DNA of 64,000 bases from Reticulitermes lucifugus (GCA_026260175.1 JAKCWW010000135.1:91560-155559), one strand, 5' to 3'. Counted from the first letter of the stretch, positions 47,604 to 60,715 are shown. Translations and numbers: made by a program. Notes: a model not told the origin generated them from the letters alone.

Positions 47604-48117
47604 ATCACCCTCTGTGGTTCACCGCCACGTAAGTCGTGGTAGTAATTATTCAGCAAATCAGCATAACTTCAGGACACTTAATATCCCATGCATGGTGAGT
47701 GAATTCAATGCTGCAACTTTTCATGGAATGCTTGCTGCTGGCATGTTGAGAGATCCGGATCAACCCCAGTATAGGTTCGGCAGGTCACAGTCCCTTGGAG
47801 ACCTCAGCAACAGCAACCTCTGGAGAATGAACTCATATACATCAGCAGACTATGTCCCTGTGAATGCAACCCAGAGTTTAGATAGAAGAGTGCTACGATG
47901 CAACACACGGTTAAGACATGCAGGTTCATTAGATGAGATGAACAATTTACGATACTGTCACAATGGTGGTGGTAGTTTGTGCTGTGAAGGAAGGGTTTAC
48001 AATGTTCTGCAGCCACATGATTTTTGCCTTTATGGCCAACCTAAGTTTGTTAACAAGAGCAAATCCTCCCTGTCTGAATCTGATGATCTGCAGAAGTATC
48101 GTGATGTTGCCCTGTAA
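47604..48117 (+). CDS. Membrane-protein gene, terminal exon
   Basis: The acceptor CACTGCCAG completes the split Arg codon. The frame runs 170 codons to TAA at 48115-48117. The tail is hydrophilic and repeats short basic-then-serine motifs: FGRSQSLGDL, NATQSLDRRV, RLRHAGSLDEM and KSKSSLSESDDLQ. RSQSLG resembles a mode-I 14-3-3 or basophilic-kinase site. Several Tyr and Cys residues are scattered, and no known domain is recognised. This looks like a regulatory or scaffold-binding cytoplasmic tail. The long open frame and matching phase make the exon secure. Confidence 0.9.
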
Positions 48118-48341
48118 ATGTTGATGTTTCAGTACAAGGTGTTACCCAAGAAAGATAGCTACAAGGTAATCTTCCATTGCAGAGCTATGATTATTTATTG
48201 AAGTTGCACAGCTTGGAACAAAATACAGTAATCCCATGGCCAGTATAGTTTAGATAGAAATTTTTGTGACTTTTTTCTGAATTGAATTTGAAACTTTTGA
48301 CCATATGTAAGTTAACACAGAATGAAACATACTGTTACATG

Positions 48342-48405
48342 ATAAGATTTATTCCAACTTATTGCAGACTGTGCAAGCTGTGCAATAAGTTTGAATAAAT
48401 CTTAT
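48342..48405. repeat. Hairpin containing the first poly(A) signal after the stop
   Basis: ATAAGATTTATTCCAACTTA with following TTGCA pairs with its inverted copy (one mismatch) across a 14-base loop. AATAAA at 48394-48399 lies in the right arm, 277 bases after the stop codon, and may be the gene's cleavage/polyadenylation signal. Confidence 0.7.
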
Positions 48406-48612
48406 TTGTATATTACCTATCGCACAGAAGATGTAAAATATTAAGTTCATTCTGTTACCTGCTCCCATCTAGCACCGAGGTTAAAGGAAAGAGTAGAGCT
48501 ATTCCTCTACTCCCCCTCTGTGCCTTCATGGCAGGTTATAAGGTGAACTTTACCTTTACTGTTACCTGCCTAGCCCCATTACCCATTTTCCAGCATTCCA
48601 CAGCCCTCCACT

Positions 48613-49096
48613 TTGCATGAATATAACATTTTTATCATACACACAACTATTATACCTATTCTACCTCTTCCATCGCAATATATACTATCACTTCTTCTAT
48701 TTGTAGTTAACAAGAGGAATAAATTCAAATTAAATTCGGATGTCCATAACATAAATACGGGACAAAAATATAACTTCCACCATCCTTCACAAAATTTATC
48801 AATATATCAAAAAGGAGTTTACCCATTTGGCATAAAAGTGTTCAACAATCTCCCGCAGAGCATAAAAAAATTAAGTAACGGCATTAAACAAATTATTTAC
48901 ATGCTCACTCCTTCTACACTATAGATGAATACTTTCATGTACGTACGGAATGCTAAACTAAACTCTGTTCAGTTTCTAGATAATTATATTGTACAGTATC
49001 AGCTCTATGTTAGAGTTTTTTGACCTGTTCTACATCCAAAGGTAATAACCTGTATTCGGATTTATAGAACGCAAATAAATTCAATTCAATTCAATT
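48613..49096 (+). pseudogene. 5'-truncated LINE 3' end with pentanucleotide tail
   Basis: The frame reads NKRNKFKLNSDVHNIN, then NLSIYQKGVYPFGIKVFNNL and PQSIKKLSNGIKQ, the C-terminal end of insect LINE ORF2. This region is similar in type to the copy at 28 kb, but the two are not close copies. The element ends in an ATTCA-type microsatellite tail (49078-49096), the usual mark of this kind of insertion. No catalytic domain remains. Confidence 0.85.
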
Positions 49097-49364
49097 GTAC
49101 CTATGTGGTATATTGTTTTCAGACAATACTGACCATATTCCCCTACCTTTATATTCAACAAGGGATTACTGTGAACTGTCACCTCCAGTGCCATAAAATT
49201 TCTTGTTAGAGTCCAAGAAAGTGCAAATTATGTTCAAGTTAGAAACATTCCACTGTGCTGTTGACTAGAGTTAAAGTGTATGTGCCACAAATTGTGAATT
49301 ACTATAGCTGGCACAAGATACATTGGACAATTTATTGAGAATTCTTCCAGGTTAGATCTGCACT

Positions 49365-49446
49365 GTTCTGGGATATTACACAGTGTTGAGTGGTAATTCT
49401 GTACCGACGTTTCGGGACAACCTATTGATCCCATCTTCAGGGGTCA
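49365..49446 (-). repeat. Hammerhead-like element, single copy
   Basis: On the minus strand: TTGACCC, core CTGAAGA (49440-49434), T, helix II GGGA/TCCC, GAAAC (49413-49409), GTC, then GGTACAG and the conserved ACCACTCAACACTG. The ACGT that would form helix III has no loop, so helix III could only form between two RNA molecules. It lies downstream of the membrane-protein gene. Confidence 0.55.
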
Positions 49447-49489
49447 AGAAGTCCAAGAATAGAGCCCAAGTTTTCTACATTTTTTAACT

Positions 49490-49740
49490 ATATTGAGCCA
49501 TCATCAGGTAAATAACCTCTGCAATATAAATAAGTAAATAATAAACAAACATCGGATTCAAAGTTTTAACATAATTGTCCCTAATACACAGAGGGCTTAA
49601 ATATAAATATTTTATATATTAGAAACAATTATGTAAAAACTGAGGATCCCAGATATGTGTTTTAATGCTAAAAGGCATTCTGTTAGTAGCCTGATGGTGG
49701 CTCTATTTACCTGAAACATGTAACAAAATCTGGAATAACT
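49490..49740. repeat. Opposed CATCATCAGG/CTGATGGTGG repeat pair
   Basis: CCTGATGATGGCTC on the minus strand near 49508-49495 and CCTGATGGTGGCTC on the plus strand near 49691-49704, the latter followed by GAAACATGTA, face each other. Internal CATAATTGT and ACAATTATG segments also pair. Helix II is decayed in both. Confidence 0.45.
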
Positions 49741-50224
49741 CTGAAAGAAATGCACTGTTGTAATGGTCATATTAATTCATAATTTGGGGTTTATGTCCTT
49801 TAAATCTCATTTGTTGTTACAGTATGTTATTATTTTATTTTTATAATGTATACATTTGTTCATTTATGTATAATTTGGAGTTCATAGTTATTATACAACA
49901 GTGGGGCAGATGTCATTGGCCAGTATCTGCTGCTGCCCATAATTTTGTATAACTTCTGAAAGGAATGGTTCAGGTTAAAAACAACTTATTAGTAAATTAA
50001 TGAGAACAAAAAATAAGAAACATGTTTTTCAAAATTATGCTGTGGTACATAGTTCACAAGATACAAACATCGCTCTGACTATGGCACTGTCATATGTGGG
50101 ACCAAGATGGCAGTAATATAACCTTACAGGTGTTGTACAGCCTGTGTTACAAATCAGTTTTCTTTCATTTTACATGGTTTTCAAGTCATCATGGTTCTTA
50201 AGTGACTATATTACATATTTCATA

Positions 50225-51900
50225 ATGCCCGAGCAGTGTTGTGCGTTTGAATGTAAATCCATATGGAAAGCAAGTACAAATCAGCAGATTACATTTCACA
50301 ATTTTCGAAACTGTGATAAATAAAAAAATATTCAAACTGTGGAAATTGAAAATAAACAAGCCACGAAACATTTCCAATCTCTGAAATGTAGAGTTATGTG
50401 AAGCAGTCCAAAGAGAGTGATTCTGAAGACATTGTTGTAATAAAGAATGTCATAAATTGCACAGTGCTTAGAGATATAGCCCATCCATCCCTATTCTCAA
50501 AAGGTGAGACAAGACATAATCTGTAAATGGTCTTCCATTCAGGTGCACACCAAGAATTTTTCACTGGAAAGGGGGCTGACCCTGAGGCTATATATAATTT
50601 ATGTTTGATTTTAAAAATATTATAAAAATCATGTCATAAGCATAACTGTAACATAACACTGTTTGCAACTGCATTTATATACATACAAATATAACTACAT
50701 GTTCCATGACTTAATCACAGTGTCCTATATTCTTGTTTTTTTTATTTTTAATTTTATTAATTTATTATACAAAATTCTAATGTACTAAGTCATCAGCTGA
50801 TTTCAGCGGCTGATTTCAACTGAAGGGTAAATCATGTAAAAGGTTTAATATTATCGTATCTACAAAATCTGTGTTTTTTAAATTTCGGTTCAGGGGGTTT
50901 GGGGGGGGGCTGCAGCCCGTCCCCCTTGGGTGCAACCCTGCTTCCATTTATGAGCACAAAAAAATATTGAAGTTGAACCTTGTGTGTGTCTAGTATGAGT
51001 CAAGATGCCCAAACTGGAAAGTGATAAACATGAAACACAACATATATTTCTGGATTTACTATCTCCCACATTAAACTTGATAGTGTTTTAGATCACTTGA
51101 TCAAGACTACAGCATCAGAAGCATATAAAAATTACATAGAACCAACTGTTGGATTGCATATATCATAAACACCAGATGAAATTACGACTGAAATTGAAAA
51201 GGCAAGTTTTGTATCTCTACAAGTAGATGAGACAAAGAAGAGATCTTACTGATTTCAGCTTGTGAGAGTATTATGGCATATTGTAAGTAAAAACCCATGG
51301 GAAAATTTATAAAATGTTTGGACGGTGAAAACAGGATGGCAGAGGGTCTTAGTTGTGTGTTATAAACGAGCTCCAACACTTCAGGACAGACTTGTTGGCC
51401 AAGGACAGGATGGCACTGTAGTGACAAGTTGATCTCAGGGCAGGGTACAGGTTCTCACAGAAGGAAACTTTCCTCATGCAAAGTATGTATACTGGTATAC
51501 ACATCAGTTGAATTTGGTTCTGACAAAACTTTCTTCTACTATAAAAGCAGTAAGAATGTTTTTTACAAATGCATTATTAATAGAATACATGGTTTCTCTG
51601 ACCCCCTCTCCTAAATGCAACTAGTTGCTGGAACAGATTTGCAATTAAGAAGTTCTAACATCATGTACAATTACACAGAATTTGCAATCCAGGGTTTTAA
51701 AGTCGGACTCAGAAATCAAATGTGAACTCAGGGATGATCCCACTGAACTGAAAATGAAGAACACTGGGATGACAGCAGTACAAGAAAGGCCACAGGCTTT
51801 CAGAATATGTTACAGGATGCAAATCCTTTACCTTCCAATCATTCTTCAACAGTATTTCTATCACGAAATTCTGTACACTGTTCCACAGGCAAGAAATTGA
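50225..51900 (+). pseudogene. Fossil THAP plus hAT-like (DUF4371/ZMYM-type) transposase gene
   Basis: The ATG at 50225 opens MPEQCCAFECKSIWKAST followed by QQITFHNFR, the N-terminal half of a THAP zinc finger; a stop follows. About 900 bases on, FVSLQVDET (51210-51240), then QDRLVGQGQDGTVVTS, GRVQVLTEGNFPHAKYV and YWYTHQLNLVLTKLSSTIKA match, in order, the DUF4371/hAT core (QVDET, the GQxYDGA-type segment and the CYAHxLNL segment). At least four stops and several frame changes interrupt it. Between the two parts lies noncoding sequence with a GGGGGGCTGCAGCCC-type repeat near 50900. This is a dead domesticated-transposon relative or transposon copy. Confidence 0.72.
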
Positions 51901-52652
51901 ACCAGCACTGAAGAACTTTTAATTCATGAATAAATAACAAATGTGGCAATAAAGGCAGGCATGTGATAGCATTGATCCCTCTATCCACCTGTATGTGTTA
52001 CCCATAGGCTGTGAGAGAGGTCCCAAGCCTCCCCCAGTCCAAAGGGAGCATTGTATTTGCAACAGGATGACGAGGTGTTTGGCTGAAGGTCATGGCAGGT
52101 TGCAAACCCTTTGAAATGTCCTTGTCAACACAGAATGAGCCCAAAATTGCTTAAAAAATGTAATATAATGTAAAAAATGTAATATAAAAATGAACCTGTC
52201 TCCTGAACTATAGATAATGCGGCGATTTTGATTGTACCTCCATCTGTTCAGTCACAAGTTGCGACTGGTTGTCTATCTGCACCACCATATACCATTCACT
52301 TATACTGTCAGTGGAGATGTATTAGTCTCACAAACTGCAAGTCAGCAGAACTGGTTAACTACTGCCAGTATGAAGGTAATATATAACTCAGTACATAGAA
52401 AGTTTGCCAAATAGCAGAGGTCCTGTCATTCTGTTTGACTTATAGCCAAGATAAAAAAATTAATAGTTTCTCACAGCCTTATCATTTTGAGATGTAGGGT
52501 TAATTAAATCTGTCTCCCACTTGTCATAATCCCAGTAACACCAATTTCAGTTGGTTAATCAGGCTGTAGTTGTGACTAAGGTTAGTGGGCTATTATAAAA
52601 AGTCAAAATGAAAACAGGCACAGGGAAAGGAAAGTTGAAGCAACTGAAATAA

Positions 52653-52726
52653 ATGAAATCTGTGGTCTTTTGGGTAATTACACAGCGTCGTGTGGTAATA
52701 ATTACCCAAAAGACCACAGATTTCAT
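52653..52726. repeat. Perfect 28-bp inverted repeat
   Basis: ATGAAATCTGTGGTCTTTTG with GGTAATTA (52653-52680) is mirrored exactly at 52699-52726 across an 18-base spacer. The spacer and inner edge (TTACACAGCGTCGTGTGGTAAT) resemble the outer ends of the elements at 24.5 and 49.4 kb. Confidence 0.9.
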
Positions 52727-54335
52727 CAACATCGCGGCGGAAGCCTGAAATCAAACTGAAATAAATGTTCATATACATTACAAAATTCAAAACTTTTATT
52801 TTTTACTGTAAATCATATATATTTTACAGAAATTGTGGTTATTATTTTTAAACAAATTACTCACCACATAAAATATTCCTGAGTTTAAAAGCAGTACATA
52901 TTAAAAGTTACAATAAAAAGGCTATACAGTCATTCTAATCCAATAAATTGTACAATTATGGATTCTTAACTAGTTAAGTGATGGCAATTTGAGAACAGTT
53001 GTCACTGACTTAAGATACAATGTAGCAATATTTTAATTATCATTCCTAGATTACAGCCTACAATGCAAGACAAACTTAAAGAATCATGCCCATAGTAACT
53101 TCTCTCATTCTATGATATAACTGGGAAAACCTTTCAGTCTCTATACATTATACTGTTTATGGATATTGTGCAAATAGCAAGCTTAAAACAGAAAATGGAG
53201 AAGTTAAGCCAAAAAACCCAATAAGAAGAAACTGCTTTGATTACCCAGATGTCAGTCAGTTGTTAATATTGAAAAGGATGATATGAAACAGGGTGCAAGA
53301 GTCTGTGCTAAATTCAATTAGGATGTGACAGGATCCAGCAGCTGGCTCTGATAAACACAGGAACAAACCTTCAGACTCCATAAAACAGCTTGTCTCCTGG
53401 CCAGATGAGCAACTATCAGTTTCTTAAAAAGCACTCTGCTTCATGGAGTCAAGTCAAAGGTGCTAGATACTGTATGTATCAAACTAAAGGTGACCTCAAA
53501 CTGTGGAAGACAAGACAAAATAAAAGTGCATGGGAGAATATGAGGATGATGTTCATCTTTGATCCTGATTGGTGAGTATGCACAGTTATGAGAATTTTAT
53601 TAAACTGTCTTATGGGTGGATAAATATAGTACAGTCGCACAATAGCATAATGCATTCAGAATGGAAGTTTTGTGGTATGGGCCAGTAGATGTGCACTGAA
53701 GATGAAATGTGCACTCTCTCATGCAATGAGACTAGATGGAGATAACATAGAAGCCATGTGACGGTGTTCTAACTACACCAGTGAGACCGAGGGGCAGAAA
53801 ATTCACACCCAGTTATATCAAAGAATGTACGTACAGTATCACACTTCAGCTTCCACCAGATCTGACAGGAAGAGAAATGATTTCTCTTCCTACCAGATCT
53901 GAGATTCTAATAGCCTGATGAAGACCAACGTTAACATCCCTCACTGCTAGGAATGTCTTAAAGCAAAGTGCTAACTATCTAAAATATAATATTATCAAAC
54001 AAATGCCAAAATCTCAACAACCAGTCAAATTACAAATTTTCCACACATCACAGTGTTATATCAAGTAAAAACATACACACCACATGAATTAATCAAGCTC
54101 GCCATGTTTCCATGACATTAGTTCCAACAAACTACCTAAGTTCATACCCCCAAACTTCTGTTAGAAAAACTGAATATCAGTTTAGGCCATTTGTTCCAAA
54201 TGGAAAATTAGGGTACTAATTTTGAAATATATATACTACTATAATTGACTTCTAAATAGCTGAGCATTTAAAATGTGTAATAAAAAGCAAATTGTCAGTC
54301 TTCATGTTTAAGCCTCAAGTAATAAAATTTTTGTC

Positions 54336-54427
54336 TAATTGTGAACTGAATACTGTCAAACAGCATTATGAAATTTAGTTGTGTAATTGTGAACTGAATA
54401 CTGTCAGACTACAGCATTATGAAATTT
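54336..54427 (+). repeat. Two-copy direct repeat (about 48-bp period)
   Basis: TAATTGTGAACTGAATACTG continuing to AGCATTATGAAATTT occurs twice, with small insertions in the second copy. Confidence 0.85.
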
Positions 54428-57400
54428 CACCTCGTACACCTACAAGGAATATTTATACATCATGCTTCACGCCATAAAAAACAAATTTATTTACACTGCA
54501 AGTGAAAAGCTTAATCCTGTCACTGCTTGCATGACATGTTATATCATTACTGTTCCATATATAACATTCATGTTAGCAACAAGAGGGTTTAACCAGCAAA
54601 GATAAAGTTCGTGATATATTTAATGCACTGGCCACTATAGCTAGCTAATTGTCAGACTTAAGACAGCATCTAATTGCAGGCAGCACCACAGTCTGCCTTT
54701 TATCACCAAATGGAATACCACGTAATGTAGGAAAGATGATGTAGTCTACACCCAATGTACAGTAACTTTAAATGTGACACTGTCTCAGGCCCCCTCAGAC
54801 TAATTCATGCATGAACAACTGCAACAAATAACACAAAACTACTGGGATGTTGTGCAGAGACTGACTTCTCGGTGGTGATGCTCATCAACAGATGATCAGT
54901 GTGACCAATCAGACATTTCAGGTTTCAGTCAGAAACACATCTGAACAAGTGAAATCAAATGGACATAAGTGAAATCCATTTTAAATAAAAATGAAATCCA
55001 CTTGCATACATTTGTAACTTCTTAAATTAACTGAAGGAACAAATACTGGAGGACATTAATGTCTTAGTTAACTTGCTGGGAAAAAATGCTGCCTCCTAAC
55101 AATGAAATCCATGGCACCTCAGCATGCTTTCAGACTGATCAGAAATTATCCATACACTATAATTAAGTGGGGCAATAAATTGCTCTGATTTAAAAAAACC
55201 AATCTTGACTAAAACTGATGAAAACAGAAAATTGTGAGATAATAATTTGATGTGATCAAACTGAAATACTACCTGTTAGCCTTACATAATATGGTAGGTC
55301 TTACAACTACTGACTGGGAAGGTAAATAAAATTGTAAAATGGCTGCATTATGAAAGCAAAGAACAGGCACTATAGCTCTTTTTTAGGCTTTTACTTTTAA
55401 GGTCAAATGAATAGGTGCCAATACAATGCAAGATCCATCAATGCCACAGTGACCAATTAAATTCAAATATCCATCCAAAATCCATCATTCATCCTGACAA
55501 TGGACATCAGTAATTACAAACCTATGCCACTGTAGTGGAACACACAGATCACATCTTGTTTTACTTTTCATGCATCAAAGACTACCTGTGGGTAAATGTT
55601 TTGTGGAAGAGTTTATTCTTAACCTTCACATTTTAACAGAAGGTATGGGTCTATGCACTAAACAATATCAATGTTTTACATTCCAATTTTTCTATCTGAA
55701 AATACAGAATTATCCGTGAAAATTTGCTATGGGAACTGAATGACATTTCCAAATTCTTCTCTTTCCCTTACAGGCTTTTTTGTGTTACAGTGGTCATATG
55801 GTCAGTACTATTGCACAATACAAGTAACTCATTTATTAATCAATTGAAAGCAACTTACCCTTTACCAATTAGCTTGATGCACCAAATAAAAATAACTACA
55901 TTATTTGTCTTGTGCAGCTGTAACAAAAAAAATCCTGCCAGGAAAAGAAACAACATTCATAAATTCAAAGTCATCAATTAACCATATACAAAATCAAATA
56001 AAAGCATGTGTTTCTTTATTCAGACTCCAAGTGTGTTTTTAAATGGGACAGCCATCATGCAACTGTCATAAGATACTACTTTATATGGAAAAACCAGTCT
56101 AAAATGAAACATGAGTTAAATGACAACCTATCATAAAATTGTCTGGTGTCAAAAATACTGACTAAACCCTAATGTAAAATAGTCTTCCATCAGTATTTAT
56201 TATTTTATATTCACAAAATTTTATTCAGAACTGCATTTCCCAGAATTATCCAAAAGGGAATATTCCTGTCATAATGGAAAGAACAAAACGTATGCAGAAT
56301 ACTTTCATGACAGACAAGTTTGGAAGAGGAAGAAAAAGTGGTGTAATGTGCATGTGTATAGGTATATACTTGTATGGTGAATTTATTATCTGTAAATATA
56401 CATACATAGGAAGAATTTATTATGTGCCCAATATGACTCCTATCACAGTATAATATTTTTTATCTATAAATGGAAAAGATGTTCAGATCCCCTGGGATTC
56501 CACCGTAAGTAGATTCTACTTGCACCTCCTTAACTGTTTGTAATGTCTCATATTTAGTATGTTACACTACAAGATAGGAAAGGGCAGGGCACTAAGCTAT
56601 GGAGAAGCACTAATGAGAGATGGAAGAATGAAGGAAGAAATTAACAGGCCAATTTGAAGTCCACAAATGAAGTCTTGTTACAGGCTCACTTCCATGCCAC
56701 AGAACCTGCAAAAGACAGCAAAAAGACAGTTCTGTGATGTTAAAAGTAAAGTGCACCTCCCCCAAGAAAAAGAGAAAAAGACCAGAAACGAGTGCCAGTA
56801 TGATGTCTTTTTCATAAGAAATATAAGCACAAAGAGAATATAAAGAAATGTTGCTAAAATGTTAGTCACTTGTAACAAAACAGATGCACGGTACAATTTT
56901 AACCATTCCCATTCCAATAATGCCATTTTTAACATGTTTTACTCAAAACTATGCTAAACACCGACTATGGGCAAGTTAAGTGTCCGTTATGTACAGTAAT
57001 GAAATTCAGAACAATTTAGTACCAAAACTTGCCATATAATTTACATATATTTTGCCCTTTTAATACATTTCCTGCTCAAGAGAATTTACCACCCCCAAGT
57101 TCAAAACTTTCATCATGCAATGAGGTTTTCACCCACTTAATAATTTTCATATCAAAATATTAACAATTTTCCATTCATTCAATTTGTTACCAACTTACAG
57201 TGATGAACTAACACTCTTATTTTGTAAAGATCAATCTCCAAAGTTGTTTCCACCACAAATCAGAGGTAGAGATAAGCAAGTCAACGTTAATTTGTGGAAA
57301 TTGGCGGTGGGAAATGACATCACATCCCAAATGCACTGTCATCTATTTCCACATGTGAATTTCACAGTGTGATACAATGGCATGGCTTGTGTGTGTAATT

Positions 57401-58143
57401 TACACCACTAATCAGCAGGGATTTTACAAAGCGTGTTGTGACTGTAAATGTCTTACTTTAATTTCAATAACATGAAGTATTCTGTGTGCAGAATTTATTT
57501 ACTGTTTGTGTTCACTTCAAACTGCTCATGTGTGTACAGTTTTCATCCTGTACTGTCATTAATTACTGAACATGCGATTACCATGGCCACATTAAAACTA
57601 GCATAAAATGTAAGTTTCTCTCAATTCAATGAAAGCTGGATATTATGAGTCCTCTAGATGCTACTTAAAATTTTCCTCACAAAAGAATTGCTTCAGAACT
57701 TTGCACATTTGCATCAACTTAAAATGCAAAGCCCAGTATTCCATTGTTACGGGAACGGTTGAGATAAAAAACAGGTGAAAACAGCAAAATATAGCAGGGT
57801 ATAATCGGTATTTATGGAACAGTTCCAGTAAGACCAGGCTCTTCAACTATCAGCCATGCCTGTAACAGAAAAATCTTGTCTTGTGTTCAAGAATGTGTCA
57901 TAGTCACTAAAGAAGTTAAGACTTGATGTGTGGTTTGATAGTGACAATGAATCATTTAATATGGAACTTATATAGAACAATATTCTGGAAATGGGAATGT
58001 CAATTTCAATACAGAATTAAAAAATAATATCATTTTCAGGTTTAATCTTCAAGATTTTTTCCCACTTAATAACCTAAATTTGTTGAATTTTTCCAGAAAT
58101 ATGATAAGAGGGTTTCACTGGATGTGTTTGTGAATTTATATTA

Positions 58144-58315
58144 CAGTAGAACCTGGATAAGAAGTCCCCGCATAAGAAGTTTTCCCCTGTAAGTCTGATT
58201 TTTAAAGTCCTGAAATCCTATTGCTTTTAATAAGCTTCCCTCTTAATAAGTCTTCCTGCTTAAGGAGTCCCTAATCCTCGGGTCCCTTGAAAGACTTCTT
58301 AACAGGGTTCTACTG
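58144..58315. mobile_element. 172-bp Tigger-like MITE
   Basis: CAGTAGAACCTGGATAAGAA on the left and the inverted CAGTAGAACCCTGTTAAGAA on the right are terminal inverted repeats, flanked by a TA target duplication (58142-58143, 58316-58317). The interior repeats AATAAG and CTTAATAAG-type motifs and has no coding capacity. The termini are those of pogo/Tigger elements. Confidence 0.85.
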
Positions 58316-60715
58316 TATATGAGTCTACAGCAGGTCAAAAAACTACAAATTCTCAGTAACAGATGAAAGAACAGGTAACCAAAATAATGCATATGCAGCA
58401 ACATAAGAATGGAAAGGATTAAAGTGAATACCATGAGGTTTTTATTTATGTTACCAATCAATGCTAAGAATTTGTAACAAGCATAATATTTCAGTTTCAT
58501 CCTGTATCTCACATTCCATGTAAATCACAATGCCATATCTTCCTTTTATGTTTTGAACAAACCAGGGTCATACCATTTGATCAAGCCATACCATAATTTA
58601 TAGATGTATCCTACAACAGCAATGACTACAGCACCATGAGGAAGTGCATTTATTGTCTACAATACTGCTCAGAGCTGAACAGCTGAGCTGATCACACATG
58701 TGAATTATTTCAATAATAATACGTATAAAATCTTGGTAAATGTTATTAATTGACAAAAGCCTAAAATGTATCGATTTTAAAAATGAAAAGTTATAGGGGC
58801 ATTACTTATACACATGCACACAGAAAGTTCAGAAAGTGTGTGAGGGTTAAATGAAGTCTTTGTTCAGCAGAGACGGTATTTTGTCTTCTTAAATTGATGT
58901 TTATATCAAAACTTAATCTTTCTGCTTTAAAATAATTTTATGTGTTAAACAATAAATGGCAGTATTTAAAAAATGCAAACTCTTTTTACAAATTTTGCTT
59001 CTGTATTCTAATTCTGATGTATGGAGGGGAATGAACATCCCAATTGTATGGCAAACACCAAAAAGTTGAGAACCACTGCCTTCGGATTTTCATAAATACA
59101 ACACACACTGATTCTACTTTCAGGAATCCTTTAGATAAAACTACAGAAATGAAAAAGCACTCTCATTATTAAATTATAATGATGCTTTCATCTGAGGTTC
59201 ATGGTAAAAATATATGAAAATATGGGGGTTTTCTGATTGCTTTTATATTTCTCACAGAGCCAAAAAGTAAAGCCAGTTCATTAAACTGAAAAATTGAATT
59301 CCAAAACACACAAACATATGGAATGCACAAAAAAGTATGTGTCTATGCTAAGATATCAGAAATTTGTTAGAATAGTCCAAAACTATGCACTATGTAATGA
59401 TTAAGAATTGTGAGAACCTTTCAGTATTAGGGTTAATTGTTGAAGGTATGAACTGTTCCAATTATACAAGGAACAACATGGCAGCAGGATACAGTACTGA
59501 TGTACAGGTCCTAAAAATTATAATTTTCAGCTTCCAAATAAGCTTGGCATCAGCAAAAATGTTAAATAAATTCTCAAATTTATATTACTCTACCACATGC
59601 CATACAATAGTTTTAGTGTTTCATGTCAATTTCAAGAAGAAAGCTTGCGAACAGAATAACTTCATGCAGTTTTGCACCAGAAAATAAACAGGGCTGATGA
59701 TAACATTTTGTTTCTTGAAAAATTCAAATGTGTCACTACAAGGAAAATTATTTTCTAAATGCATAAAGACCAAATATTATGCCGTAAACGTTAACATCAA
59801 TCACTTCTGTTCATATACGGAAAACATAAAGAGAAAATATTGGCATTAATTCTGATTCTGCAAGTAATATCTTCAGATGCCGACAGACTACTGACCCAGC
59901 ACACAATGCATGCCTAGACAAATGAGATCACAATAAATTAAAAATCTGTCAACAAGAAAATTTTCATGCAGTAAAATTTTATGAAAATGGAAACCATTAT
60001 GTATGTTGCCAATATTCAATTAGTACAGAAAAATTCATAAGTGAAATAAGAACTCTAAAGCGAGATGTGAGTTTTTCACAGCACTGCTGCTGAAGATTCA
60101 GGTCATCCTGGACGTGACGCTGTGTTGCTGGGTGAGTGGCTCCTGATGACACAGGTCACATCTCAGAAAACATGAAACCTCAATAATTCTAAATCCCGCT
60201 GAATGGAAATTTTTCACGTCTTCAGGCCCATACCACCTTACAAAAACTTCCGCAGCAGAGTAAAAAAAAAATAATAATAAAATAAAATAGTACATATGCA
60301 TCTATTTACTAGAATGCACCTGGGAGATTTTTAAAACTACATGAAAATTATTTGGTAATTTTCTCACAAAGCTGAATAATGCCCAATGAATTTATATAAA
60401 ACACAAAGAATTATGATCCACTGAATTTAATTTGACTACAAACCACAACACTGTAAGAAGCCTTATATCACAGGGTATTCCTTAAAAGACACAAGACCAA
60501 GATTATGATAAATATTAAATAGCAAAATTTACAATACATTCCCCATTCATTCCTATGCTGCAAATTAAAACAGTGAAAATGTAATGAATTTTGTGTATTG
60601 CATATTTCAAGAACCACTCAATATTAATTAGTAGCACAGGAAGACCATTAAGAACTGGAATATAGTGTAAATTCTGACAATTATTTTAAAATAATTTGCA
60701 ATGTTACCCCAAAGT

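Larger units (their letters stand above)
48118..60715. other. Convergent intergenic region
   Basis: This lies between the 3' ends of the membrane-protein gene and wee1 and must include both 3'UTRs. Beyond the listed repeats and fossils, no coding exon is supported. From 52.8 to 57.9 kb and 58.4 to 60.7 kb nothing stands out except a 41-bp direct repeat at 54.3 kb. Confidence 0.6.
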
